Below, one piece after another: positions 1 to 8,611 of a stretch of DNA of 64,000 nt. Under the pieces are notes generated by a model. The model saw nothing but the letters and a program-made list of their open reading frames with translations, was not told the origin of the DNA and made no database searches. The stretch spans positions 1 to 64,000 of the forward strand of contig CP102405.1 of assembly GCA_024628785.1 (NCBI GenBank), read 5' to 3'. The translations under genes and the position numbers were made by a program. The stretch's first letter is position 1. Each line of letters begins with the position of its first letter. Origin of the DNA: Fusobacteria bacterium ZRK30 (lineage in GTDB: Bacteria; Fusobacteriota; Fusobacteriia; Fusobacteriales; Fusobacteriaceae).

Positions 1-126
1 ATTCACTTTTAACTAGTCACTAATCTCTCTTCCCCAACTCTAGCCTTTACCTCTGTAGAAGTCAGAACGAAGTTCTTCACCTCTCTATTGACTTCTTCAA
101 GCTCCTTAAAGTAATAACGACCTTTT

Positions 127-1059
127 TCATAACCTCTTTAATCTCTCATATTCATGAACTTTTAAAATATCTTTCAGTTCTCTAGTATTTTAAATTCCCT
201 ACTTCATCTTCATCGTGAAGCTTTCCTATAAATATCTTTTTATTTTCTGTCTTTTCTGCACTATTGACATCGTAGAGTAGTTCCTCATATAATTTTTCCC
301 CAGGTCTGAGTCCTGTTATCTCTATATTTATATCTTCCCTAATGTCAGTCCCTGATAATTTTATAAGGTTTTTAGCCAGATCCATTATCTTTACTGGTTC
401 CCCCCCCCATATCTAAGATAAATACTTCTCTGCCTTTACTCATTGTTCCAGCTTCTATCGCAGACTGGCTGCTTCTGGTATAGTCATAAAGTAAATCTGC
501 TTACTCCTCATAGAAGGGATAGCTATTATAATTTCGTCGATATTAAATGCATCTACCAGCCCTGGAATATCAAATCTGTTTCCTAAAACTTTTTTCCCAT
601 AGAGAACCATATTTTTCTTTCTGGGATCATCATCTACTACTCCTATTATTTCCAGTTTTAGATGAGGGTTTTTAAGATTCTCTCGGAGTAGCCCTTCTCC
701 TGCTTCTCCTGCTCCTACTATCAATGCTTTTTTTCTGCCGGTTTTATTTTTTTTTCCTAATTGTACACTTTCTAATGTCCTGTGAACTCTAAACGCAAAC
801 CTTCCCATAAGAAAGTTACAACCATAATAATATTAAATATATCCAGGGAGTTGGTGTACCTCCAGCTTTTTTTATTTATCTTTAAAATCAAATTTAAAAT
901 AATATAGATCACTAAAAAATGAGCTATATACCTCATTCTAAAATATTTTTCCCATTTTCCTTCAAACTTTATCATAAAAGCAAATATAAAAGCTGAACTA
1001 AGTAATATGGAATCTAAAAACAGTTTAACACCGTTTCTTATCCTGTCATTTTTTAACAT
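127..1059 (-). pseudogene. Broken capD-like polysaccharide epimerase/dehydratase
   Basis: Remains of a CapD/FlaA1-type membrane nucleotide-sugar 4,6-dehydratase. The ATG at 1059 follows a GGAGG site and opens the N-terminal membrane segment (772-1059). The frame then jumps to a CoA-binding-like Rossmann part (455-808, VGAGEAG) and to the epimerase C-terminus (TIPEAASL, then [13 protein letters not shown] at 182-385). A further frameshift near 182 carries the tail to a TGA at 127. Compared with intact family members, several hundred residues of the catalytic domain and part of the membrane region are missing. There are frameshifts near 805 and 460 and at a run of nine G (minus strand) at 400-408. 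The deletions mean it cannot encode a working enzyme. A separate open stretch of about 40 codons at 9-139 was not recognised. Confidence 0.85.
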
Positions 1060-1080
1060 CTTCCCTCCTCCACAAAGTTC

Positions 1081-1368
1081 TTAATTTGTGTAAATAAACC
1101 TTTGAATATTTCGGTGATACCCTTTACAGGTCTTTCGAAATTCATCTCTATATTTTATCACATTTCTATACCATTTAATAGCATATAGATTACTATTCAA
1201 CATACCTTTTCTTCCATTTGTTTCCATACAAATATTCCCCGTGTAAACATAATTTCCGACTTTCTTAAATTTTATATTATCCCTCTTTTCATCTGCTGTA
1301 GATTTCATTTTTATTATCCAGTTGAAATTATTATTCAAAATTTTTATTTCAAATTCACTCAGTAACAA
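1081..1368 (-). other. Unrecognised open frame upstream of broken capD
   Basis: A 95-codon frame with no family I recognise and no clear ribosome site. A second frame over the same DNA runs through to the capD start and ends in an amphipathic, helix-like stretch, so this may be the frameshifted end of another decayed polysaccharide gene. The following 1369-1578 holds no gene that I can see. Confidence 0.2.
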
Positions 1369-1578
1369 CTAAGTTAATCCTATCAAGTTTAACACATTTT
1401 TTCCGAAAATTTAAGTTTTTTTTAAGGAATTTTATAATCCCAATTTCAAAATCTACTCTTGAAAGAACTTTCGTCTATAAAAACAAACAAAATCAACTAG
1501 TTATTTAAAATTCATAAAAAAATACATAGTATAAATTTATTATACCTATGTATCCTTTATTTTTTTATTTCATCTATC

Positions 1579-2523
1579 TTATTTCCAATCTACACCTTTG
1601 ATAAATTCCTTTATAAAAGCTGCAAAGATTCCTAAAAATAATCCTAATATCATCCCGATAGCCACTATCATCTTAGATTTACTCTTTTCCTCTACCTTAT
1701 AGACAGAAGATATTTTTTCAATCTGCTTTCCTAATTTTTTATCCCCCTTAACTCCTTCTAATCCCAGAGCTTGATTATCATATTTTTCATATAACTTCTT
1801 ATTAGAGTTCAATTCTTGCAATAAAGTCGGATTAGTTATTGTCAAAATTGATACCATACTCTGATTTTCCAATATTGAGACTGGCTGTTTTTTTATTATC
1901 TCTGCTATCTGTTTTTCACCTTCTCTAACTTTCACTCTGTATAGATCTCTTCTTTGGAAAACTAAAGAAATTTCATCTTCTATTGCGTTTTTTAACAACT
2001 CAGTTTTTTTCATATTTACAATATTTAAATATAATTCTATCATTTTTTTACTCAGCACTTCATCCTCTATTGTTGTATTCAATGTATAATATTTAAATTT
2101 TTCTTTATCTCCAGTTACCTTTTTCAATTCAAGAGAGTCTTGCAAAAACTCTCTTTTATCATCTGAAGTAGTTTTTTTATCTCTTGTTTTCTCAAAATAA
2201 TATTTGTTAAAGTCCTCATCAGCATAAAATTCATCTACAATATTGTCATCTAAAAACATCTCTTCCACATTAAAATCTTCTACTTCTAATTGAGCTTTTT
2301 CTTCGTAATAACTGTCGATGGAGTTTCTCAATGTAAAATTCAATCCGAATTTTTCTATCCTGTTAGATCTGATATACAGAGCTCCCCCTATACTGAAAGC
2401 TGTAATTATCACAGTAATCAGAAATATCATTCCCTTATTCCTAATCAATATTTTCAATAGATCCACTAAATCTATCTCATCTTCATAGTCTTTTTCCTTC
2501 TCATTCATAAGTTCATTTTTCAT
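1579..2523 (-). CDS. Wzz/chain-length determinant-type membrane protein
   Basis: A 314-residue inner-membrane protein of the Wzz/polysaccharide co-polymerase type. These proteins set the length of surface polysaccharide chains made by Wzy polymerases. It has the usual plan: an acidic N-terminus with the family-like IDLVDLLKILIRNK stretch, a first membrane helix at about residues 32-52, a long charged, coiled-coil-rich periplasmic domain, and a second helix at about 286-305 with a short cytoplasmic tail. No C-terminal kinase domain is fused. It lies upstream of the broken capD gene on the same strand, so it belongs to a polysaccharide locus that is partly decayed. Its partner polymerase is not visible. 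Confidence 0.8.
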   Translation of the reverse strand: MKNELMNEKEKDYEDEIDLVDLLKILIRNKGMIFLITVIITAFSIGGALYIRSNRIEKFGLNFTLRNSIDSYYEEKAQLEVEDFNVEEMFLDDNIVDEFYADEDFNKYYFEKTRDKKTTSDDKREFLQDSLELKKVTGDKEKFKYYTLNTTIEDEVLSKKMIELYLNIVNMKKTELLKNAIEDEISLVFQRRDLYRVKVREGEKQIAEIIKKQPVSILENQSMVSILTITNPTLLQELNSNKKLYEKYDNQALGLEGVKGDKKLGKQIEKISSVYKVEEKSKSKMIVAIGMILGLFLGIFAAFIKEFIKGVDWK

Positions 2524-2806
2524 TTTCTCACTCTCCTATTCTTTTATTTCTAATTCATTATATCATGTTTAATATCCTATTTATCGCTAACATTTTTTAT
2601 TTAGTGCAGATATATCTACCGCGAATTACGCAAATACTCCCTAATGAAAACTTTAAATGCAGAAACTCAAAACCACTGAGCTTGTCAGATTTTTTGTCGC
2701 ATATTTTATTCCTCTGTATATCTTCATGTCCAAGGTTTTTAATAGTTCTATTGGTATTAATTAGGTCATTTGCGGTTAAATTCTTGTTATGTTTTCTATT
2801 TTTTTG
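2524..2806. other. Gene-free spacer with degenerate repeat sequence
   Basis: No coding sequence. The stretch near 2740-2800 (TTTGCGGTTAAATTCTTG) matches the stretch near 7008-7035 (TTCGCAGTTAGATTCTTG), and 2650-2690 contains a CTCA/ACTGAG element. Both belong to the degenerate intergenic family seen elsewhere in this window. Confidence 0.6.
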
Positions 2807-2832
2807 TAAAAAAAAAGAACCCTTTCGGGTTC
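2807..2832 (-). terminator. Terminator of the rpsP operon
   Basis: On the minus strand GAACCC-GAAA-GGGTTC is followed by a run of nine T. This is a textbook intrinsic terminator about 75 bases after the rpsP stop. Confidence 0.85.
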
Positions 2833-2907
2833 CTAGAAAATTGTATTACCCGTAAAGGGCACCACCAATATTTCTATAGTTTGCTTACACAAACTGAGAA
2901 TATTGCA

Positions 2908-3171
2908 TTAGTTTTTCTTTGACTCTTCAAACTTAGCCCAGATTCCAGCTTTAGTTAATAAAGATTTAACAGTTCTCGTAGGTTGAGCTCCGTTTCCTAA
3001 TAATCTTAAGATTTCTTCCTCTTTTAATACTACTTTAGAATCTTCTAATGGATAGTAGTTACCTAAGTAAGCTATTGCCTTTCCATCTCTTTTTTGTAAT
3101 GCTTCCATTGCTACTACTCTGTAAACAGGTCTTTTCTTGCTTCCTAATCTAGTTAATCTAATCTTTAACAT
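2908..3171 (-). CDS. rpsP: 30S ribosomal protein S16
   Basis: Small-subunit ribosomal protein bS16, 87 residues, the normal family length. It starts with the typical MLKIRLTRLG and carries the conserved KRPVYRVV and GNYYPL stretches and the C-terminal GAQPT motif. The start at 3171 follows GGAGAA at a good distance; an in-frame Met seven codons earlier has no ribosome site and would add an unusual extension. It is the last gene of ylxM-ffh-rpsP, the order common in Firmicutes and Fusobacteria, and is followed by a strong terminator. Confidence 0.97.
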   Translation of the reverse strand: MLKIRLTRLGSKKRPVYRVVAMEALQKRDGKAIAYLGNYYPLEDSKVVLKEEEILRLLGNGAQPTRTVKSLLTKAGIWAKFEESKKN

Positions 3172-3227
3172 AATTATTTCTCCTTTTCTCATTTTAATTT
3201 ATTTAATAATTTATTATAATTTGTTTT

Positions 3228-4565
3228 TTAAAACGGTAATTTAAACCCTTTACCCATCTTAGGCATTCCAGGCATCCCTTTACCACCACTGAACATCTTC
3301 ATCATACCCTTCATTTGTTCAAACTGCTTTAACATCTTATTGATGTCGTGAACTTGGGTAGCAGATCCTCTAGCTATTCTTTTCTTTCTACTAGCGTTTA
3401 TAACTTTCGGCTTTCTTCTTTCTTCTACAGTCATAGACTGAATAATTGCTTCAGTTTTTTTCATTTCTTTTTCTGCTGGTGCCAGGTCTCCTAGATCTCC
3501 TACACCTGGTAACATCTTTAGGATATTCCCTATAGGTCCCATTTTCTTTATATTTTGTAATTGCTTTAGAAAATCTTCTAAATCAAATTCTTGCTTTCTT
3601 AATTTTTCTTCTAATAACTTAGCTTCATCTTCATCTATGGCACCTTGAGCTCTTTCAACCAGGGAAACTACATCTCCCATTCCTAGAATTCTAGATACTA
3701 ATCTTTCAGGATGAAATAATTCGATATCCTCTAATTTTTCTCCTACACCAATGAATTTAATCGGTTTCCCAACTACTGCTTTGATCGATAGTGCAGATCC
3801 ACCTCTGGTGTCTCCGTCTAACTTTGTTAACACTACACCGTCTATACTTAAAGTTTCGTTGAAACTACTTGCTAAATTAACTGCGTCTTGACCAATCATT
3901 GCATCTACTACTAATAGTATCTCCTGAGGTCTGACTTTTTTTCTTATCTGATTTAACTCTTCCATAAGACCTTCATCTATATGGAGTCTTCCTGCTGTAT
4001 CCAGAATTATATAAGTCGCTTCCTCGGCCCTGGCTTTTTTTACACCAGTTTGACAAATACCTACAGCATCTTTACTTCCCTCTTCGTAATATACAGGTAC
4101 ACCAATTTGGTCTCCTAAAACTTGAAGTTGTTTCATAGCTGCCGGTCTGTATACGTCTGCTCCTACTAAAAACGGTTTCTCACCATTTTTTTTCAAATAT
4201 TTAGCTAGCTTTGCTGCAAAAGTCGTTTTACCTGCCCCTTGTAATCCCGCTAACATGATTATTGTAGGACCTCTGTGAGCTTTAGTTAACCTCGCGTTTG
4301 TCCCACCTAATAGTTCTGTTAATTCATCATTTACAATCTTTATGAATTGCTGTCCAGGATTGATTCCACTGAGAGTATTCTCTCCTACAGCTTTTTCCTT
4401 TATTTTATTTACAAAGTCCTTTACTACACGGTAGTTAACATCAGCTTCTAATAACGACAATCTTACTTCCTTTAATGCCGCCTTTATATTATCCTCTGTT
4501 AATTTTCCATGTCCCCTTACCTTTTTAAATATTCCTTGGAATTTATTTCCTAAATTATCTAACAT
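3228..4565 (-). CDS. ffh: Signal recognition particle protein Ffh
   Basis: SRP54 GTPase that binds signal sequences on nascent chains and delivers ribosomes to FtsY at the membrane. It has 445 residues: the N-domain helical bundle (about 1-90), then the G domain with GLQGAGKTT at 107-115, DTAGR at 189-193 and TKLDGD at 247-252, and the M domain (about 300-445). The M domain ends in a methionine- and glycine-rich tail that binds 4.5S RNA and signal peptides. The start at 4565 (MLDNLG) is chosen because AGAGGTG precedes it. It starts 11 bases after the ylxM stop, implying co-transcription and probably coupled translation. No SRP RNA gene was seen in the window. Confidence 0.97.
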   Translation of the reverse strand: MLDNLGNKFQGIFKKVRGHGKLTEDNIKAALKEVRLSLLEADVNYRVVKDFVNKIKEKAVGENTLSGINPGQQFIKIVNDELTELLGGTNARLTKAHRGPTIIMLAGLQGAGKTTFAAKLAKYLKKNGEKPFLVGADVYRPAAMKQLQVLGDQIGVPVYYEEGSKDAVGICQTGVKKARAEEATYIILDTAGRLHIDEGLMEELNQIRKKVRPQEILLVVDAMIGQDAVNLASSFNETLSIDGVVLTKLDGDTRGGSALSIKAVVGKPIKFIGVGEKLEDIELFHPERLVSRILGMGDVVSLVERAQGAIDEDEAKLLEEKLRKQEFDLEDFLKQLQNIKKMGPIGNILKMLPGVGDLGDLAPAEKEMKKTEAIIQSMTVEERRKPKVINASRKKRIARGSATQVHDINKMLKQFEQMKGMMKMFSGGKGMPGMPKMGKGFKLPF

Positions 4566-4575
4566 AGAACACCTC

Positions 4576-4890
4576 TTATATATCAAAACTTGCTATTAAG
4601 CTGTCTAACTTTGCTTCACTATAATTTGCTTTTAGTTCTTTCAAACTCTGTCTTATCTCTTTTTCTCTCTTTAGGAACCCAATTTTTTCTTCATACCCCT
4701 TTAAAATTTTAATTCCCCTCTTGATATTATCATAGACTGCCTGTCTGCTGATACCATGAGACTTTGCAATCTCAGAAAGGGAATAATCTTCTTCAAAGTG
4801 TTCTTCCATATAGGTTCTCTGTTTATCACTTAAAAGGTTCCCGTAGTAACCTAAAAGTATCGAAATTTCTAAAAATTCATTTAATTCCAT
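4576..4890 (-). CDS. ylxM: YlxM/p13-like helix-turn-helix protein
   Basis: A small (104-residue) sigma-70 region-4-like DNA-binding protein of the YlxM family, which is regularly encoded just upstream of ffh and is thought to modulate the SRP operon or its assembly. The helix-turn-helix lies at about residues 34-57, with the family signature ISRQAVYDNIKR. The rest is charged helix. It is the first gene of the ylxM-ffh-rpsP operon. A consensus promoter lies immediately upstream, so close that the message would be almost leaderless if this start is right. Confidence 0.9.
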   Translation of the reverse strand: MELNEFLEISILLGYYGNLLSDKQRTYMEEHFEEDYSLSEIAKSHGISRQAVYDNIKRGIKILKGYEEKIGFLKREKEIRQSLKELKANYSEAKLDSLIASFDI

Positions 4891-4903
4891 AATTTACCCC
4901 TGT

Positions 4904-4932
4904 ATTATAATATATCTCCATCATTATGTCAA
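4904..4932 (-). promoter_or_regulatory. Sigma-70 promoter of ylxM-ffh-rpsP
   Basis: On the minus strand TTGACA (4927-4932), a 17-base spacer and TATAAT (4904-4909): a perfect consensus. Only 13 bases separate the -10 box from the ylxM ATG. Confidence 0.85.
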
Positions 4933-5435
4933 GTGTTTTTTCTTTACATTAAAACTATTATATCAAACTTTTCCTTCTATCTCAACTTTTAATTTTTTCT
5001 CATCAATCTACAGAAGTCTATTGAACGCGGATCTCTATCAAGAGCACCCGATATGAGCATCACCAACATCTCTAAAAGTTTATAGGTACACGGGTTAAGT
5101 CTGATTAATAGCTATGATTGTCGCTGATATAAAAACTTGCTTTTTTGCCACCGATCTACACCAATCTTAATTATTCTACCTCTACAACACAGAAATTTTT
5201 ATTTTTTGGGTTTTAATCGAAGTTTATAGTCGTTCTACTTCAGCCCTCTGTTTCTACAATGACGATTGTGTATTACAATACAAAGACAATTAGAAACTTC
5301 TTGATCCTCTTTGGTTCGTTTCTCAGATCAAGCTGAGTAAATGAACCCGTATTAAAGATGGAATCTTTAGACTTATGTTTTGATACAGATTTTACTTTTT
5401 TTGAGTTCTGTGACTAAAAGTTTTTAAAATAAGAT
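4933..5435. other. Gene-free region with structured repeat element (copy A)
   Basis: There is no gene in this 500-base stretch. From about 5215 to 5370 it matches 15720-15876: both share AAGTTTATAGTCGTT, GTGTATTAC and AAGACAATTA blocks in the same order. The 3' part forms two successive hairpins, 5313-5347 (GGTTC pairing with GAACC, CTCAG with CTGAG) and 5352-5370 (TAAAGAT pairing with ATCTTTA). Confidence 0.6.
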
Positions 5436-5467
5436 AAAAAAGGATTTGAAAAATTCAAATCCTTTTT
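5436..5467 (-). terminator. Terminator of the symporter gene (bidirectional)
   Basis: Long inverted repeat AAAAAGGATTTGAA / TTCAAATCCTTTTT with a three-base loop, lying 14 bases beyond the symporter stop. T-runs occur on both strands. Confidence 0.85.
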
Positions 5468-5480
5468 ACTATATTTCAAT

Positions 5481-6713
5481 CTATGCTTTTTTCAACACAG
5501 GTTCTTTTGCCGATTCCTCTATTATCATCTTTTCTACGATTATAGCACAAGAAGCATCTCCTAATACATTTGTAGAAGTTCTCATCATATCAAACAACCT
5601 ATCTACTCCAAAGATAAGCGGTAAAGCTGTTACTGGAATTCCTGCTGCTACCAATACCGCTACTACCAATAATGCCGGTCCTGGAACTCCTGCAGTTCCA
5701 ATTGCTCCCAATACAGAAGTTAAAATTATTGCTATATATTGAGTCATCCCCAACTCTATCCCAAACATTTGAGCAAAGAATACTGCTGTCAATGCATATA
5801 ACATAGCATTTCCATTCATATTAATTGTAGCTCCTAGTGGTAATACAAATGACGTCACCTCTTGTTTCACGCCTAAATCTTCACATTCCTGTTTGTTTAT
5901 AGGCAGCGTAGCCATAGATGAAGCAGAAGCAAATGCCAATATCTGAGTTTCTTTCATTCCTTTTAAGAAAGTCAGCGGATTCATTCCACCTAACACTTTT
6001 ACCAACATAGGAATCACAACAAAGTGAATTATTCCCAACGTTCCACTGAAAACAGCCAATAACTTAAGAACTAATACCATTATATCCATACCAAATAACG
6101 CAATTGAATTAGTCATCAATCCAAATACTCCTAGTGGTGCAATGACCAACACTTTTTTTATCATCCAGATCATTCCATCATTTACAGTATCCAAAATATC
6201 CGTTACTGGTTTTTGTTTTTTCTCATCCATTGTAGACAACGCTATTCCGAAGAATAGTGCAAAGAATAATATCTGCAAGATATTCCCACTTACCAATGAT
6301 TCAAACGGATTTCCAGGGATAATCCCCTGAATTGTATCCCAAAACCCGGCTACATTAGAATTTTCTGCATATGTAGTGGCATCTGTCATCAATGAAGCCG
6401 GAACCTTTACACCTAAACCTGGTTTAAAGATATTTCCTGCCAACAATCCCAATACAACAGATATTGCTGATGTACCTAAATAATAAACTATTGTAAATAC
6501 TCCAACTTTCCCTGCTGATTTAGTTTTTCCCAGTGCTGCTGCCCCAGAGATAATACTGAAAAATACCAAAGGTATAACCAGCATCTTGATCAAACTGATA
6601 AAAATATTTCCCATTGGTGCAAAGATCACACCTTTTTCTCCTAAAAATGCTCCTGCTATGATACCCAGAACCATCGCTATCAATATCATTGTACTGTTAC
6701 TTATTTTTTTCAT
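5481..6713 (-). CDS. Dicarboxylate/amino acid:cation symporter (DAACS/GltP type)
   Basis: A 410-residue inner-membrane secondary transporter of the glutamate/dicarboxylate symporter family, taking up acidic amino acids or C4-dicarboxylates with Na+ or H+. Family marks are visible: the ASASSMATLP stretch (the serine-rich re-entrant loop HP1), NMNGNAMLYAL (the NMDGT-like substrate/Na+ site, here NMNGN), TAGVPGPALL (HP2), and DRLFDMMRTSTNVLGD, which holds the substrate-binding Asp and Arg. The start at 6713 is preferred over the Met three codons earlier, because GGGG sits nine bases before it but directly abuts the earlier ATG. It stands alone between spacers. The exact substrate cannot be told. 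Confidence 0.9.
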   Translation of the reverse strand: MKKISNSTMILIAMVLGIIAGAFLGEKGVIFAPMGNIFISLIKMLVIPLVFFSIISGAAALGKTKSAGKVGVFTIVYYLGTSAISVVLGLLAGNIFKPGLGVKVPASLMTDATTYAENSNVAGFWDTIQGIIPGNPFESLVSGNILQILFFALFFGIALSTMDEKKQKPVTDILDTVNDGMIWMIKKVLVIAPLGVFGLMTNSIALFGMDIMVLVLKLLAVFSGTLGIIHFVVIPMLVKVLGGMNPLTFLKGMKETQILAFASASSMATLPINKQECEDLGVKQEVTSFVLPLGATINMNGNAMLYALTAVFFAQMFGIELGMTQYIAIILTSVLGAIGTAGVPGPALLVVAVLVAAGIPVTALPLIFGVDRLFDMMRTSTNVLGDASCAIIVEKMIIEESAKEPVLKKA

Positions 6714-6722
6714 CTTTTTCAT

Positions 6723-7092
6723 CCCCTTTAATTCAATAAAACATTTATTCTTACACGATATACTTTAATCTAGTTAAAAATTATAATATGATTATACTAA
6801 TTTTTCACAATTAATTAAAATATCTAAATAGTATCGTATTTATATGAAAAAGAAATAGAACGAAATTAACACTTAAACAAATAGAATGCGAATCTTTTTG
6901 AGATACACGGAAAATTCTATAATTTATACTAATTTTTAGAACCTCTTAACACAGAGATCCCCTGAGAGGTTATACGAGTATTAATTTTATTCGTATTATT
7001 GGCGTTATTCGCAGTTAGATTCTTGTTTATATTTTTTATTTCATGTCCATTTTTTTCGTAAACTCTGTGTGAAAATCTTTTATTTTCCTCTA
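6723..7092. other. Gene-free spacer with degenerate repeat sequence
   Basis: No gene. It contains ACACAGAGAT (6950-6959), GGCGTTATTCGCAGTTAGATTCTTG (around 7002) and AACTCTGTGTG (7061-7071), members of the degenerate intergenic family. The hairpin CCTCTTAACACAGAGATCCCCTGAGAGG-like pairing near 6943-6971 is weak. Confidence 0.5.
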
Positions 7093-7190
7093 TTTGAGAA
7101 AGGCCTCAATATGATATAATAAAAAGACAATATAGCGTTATATTTAAATTAAATCTAACTATAAAAAACATGTTAAATTGGGGGGTCAAA

Positions 7191-7943
7191 ATGACACTAA
7201 ATAAAATACTTAAAATAGCTTCCTATGCAGGAAAATTGGTCTTAGAAAATGGTGGTGAAACCTATAGAGCTGAAGATATAGTAACCCGGATCTCCGATAC
7301 CCATAACGCTACTGCCGATTGTTTTGCAACCCTGAGCGGTATCATAGTATCAGTCACTAGGGACGATGTAACTGTTTCAAATGTTATCCGTATAAAATCC
7401 AGGACGGTAAATTTAGAGAAGGTCCATCAAATAAATGACCTTGCCAGAGACACGAAAAACTATAACTGCGATGAATTCATGGAAAAATTAAAGGCTGTGG
7501 ACAAAGTTCCTAGATATTCTAAATTCCTTAACTTTATCTTTCATTGTACAACAGCCGCTTCTTTTGCACTGATTTTTGGAGGGAATACCCAGGATTTTAT
7601 AGGGACACTCCCCATTGGAGGAGCCATCTACCTTCTTTCTTACTCTTTCAGTAAGTATGAATTAAACGGAATATTTGTAAATACATTAGGAGGAGCCCTC
7701 AGCGCTTTTATGGCTCACTACCTTCATATGATCCACCTGATAGACAACACAGATAAAGCTGTTATCGGTTCTCTGATGTTATTAGTTCCAGGACTTGCAT
7801 TGACCAATGGGATCAGAGATATTATTGCAGGAGATTATATGACAGGGATGGCTCGTGGAGCAGAAGCTCTCCTTGTGGCTACTTCTTTAGCTGTAGGAAC
7901 AGGTGTTGCTATAGGATACATTATGACAGGAGGTACTTTTTAG
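7191..7943 (+). CDS. Threonine/serine exporter family protein, large subunit (YjjP/ThrE N-terminal part)
   Basis: A 250-residue member of the ThrE (DUF1212) family, the part equivalent to E. coli YjjP. It has a soluble N-terminal domain (about 1-110) with the family's NGGETYRAED stretch and then about five membrane helices (115-250, GSLMLLVPGLALTNGIRDIIAGDYMTG). Together with the next gene it rebuilds a full ThrE-like exporter that expels threonine, serine or small organic acids. The start at 7191 has GGGGGG six bases upstream; an ATG at 7170 lacks this spacing. The next gene starts directly after its stop codon, so the pair is translationally coupled. Confidence 0.87.
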   Translation: MTLNKILKIASYAGKLVLENGGETYRAEDIVTRISDTHNATADCFATLSGIIVSVTRDDVTVSNVIRIKSRTVNLEKVHQINDLARDTKNYNCDEFMEKLKAVDKVPRYSKFLNFIFHCTTAASFALIFGGNTQDFIGTLPIGGAIYLLSYSFSKYELNGIFVNTLGGALSAFMAHYLHMIHLIDNTDKAVIGSLMLLVPGLALTNGIRDIIAGDYMTGMARGAEALLVATSLAVGTGVAIGYIMTGGTF

Positions 7944-8393
7944 ATGTTTGTACAAACTTTGATCGCTATTTTAGCGACTTTAGGATTCGGTATTATATTT
8001 AATATTCGTGGGAAAAATTTGGTTTTTTCCGCCCTGGTAGGAGGCATAAGCTGGTTCACTTACTTACTCTGTGTTAAATACAATACTTCTTTGATTTTTT
8101 CTTATTTTGCACCATCTGTTGTTTTAACTGTATGCTCGGAGATTTTAGCCAGATTTTTAAAAACCCCGGTTACATCTATCCTAATCAGCGGATTGATACC
8201 ACTAGTTCCCGGAAGCGGTATATATTACACCATGTTTTATATATTAGAAAAAGATATGGAAAAAGCAGTCTTTAAAGGTGTCGAAACTATGTTTGCAGCA
8301 GGAGCTCTTTCTTTTGGGATAGTAGTTGTTTCATCTCTTGTAAGGATCCTTAAGACCGGACAAAAAAACAGGTATTCAAGAAATATATCGTAA
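7944..8393 (+). CDS. Threonine/serine exporter family protein, small subunit (YjjB/ThrE_2)
   Basis: A 149-residue protein with four to five membrane helices, matching the C-terminal half of ThrE and E. coli YjjB (SGLIPLVPGSGIYYTMFYILEKD is typical; the PLVPGSGIYY core is conserved). It begins right after the stop of the YjjP-like gene with no gap. The two together form a split threonine/serine or succinate-type exporter. It is followed by an intrinsic terminator, so this is a two-gene operon. Confidence 0.87.
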   Translation: MFVQTLIAILATLGFGIIFNIRGKNLVFSALVGGISWFTYLLCVKYNTSLIFSYFAPSVVLTVCSEILARFLKTPVTSILISGLIPLVPGSGIYYTMFYILEKDMEKAVFKGVETMFAAGALSFGIVVVSSLVRILKTGQKNRYSRNIS

Positions 8394-8402
8394 GAAAGTT
8401 AG

Positions 8403-8433
8403 TAGGAGTTTTTTATGGAACTCCTATTTTTTT
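8403..8433 (+). terminator. Terminator of the exporter operon
   Basis: TAGGAGTT / AACTCCTA stem followed by seven T, ten bases after the stop. Confidence 0.85.
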
Positions 8434-8533
8434 ATTTTAATTCCATTTATAATTTATTTCAAATTACTTCTTAATTTAGCTTTTTCAGTGAATTTATTAT
8501 ATACTAGAATTCAAGACAACAATCTAATTTTAA

Positions 8534-8548
8534 GCAACATGACGTTGC
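8534..8548. repeat. GACGTTGC palindromic repeat, copy 1
   Basis: GCAACAT-G-ACGTTGC, followed by ATCTAGA. One mismatch in the seven-base arms. It lies 64 bases upstream of the ABC-F start. See copies at 35684, 42810, 47281 and 63211. Confidence 0.7.
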
Positions 8549-8611
8549 ATCTAGACATAAAAAAAATTAGAAATAATATAACAATAAATCAAAGTTTAGA
8601 AGGAGATATAG

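Noticed and set aside
2565-2855. A 96-codon open frame on the + strand
   Set aside because: It crosses repeat DNA and the rpsP terminator, has no ribosome site, and its composition (Phe/Leu/Ser-rich) is that of antisense AT-rich DNA.
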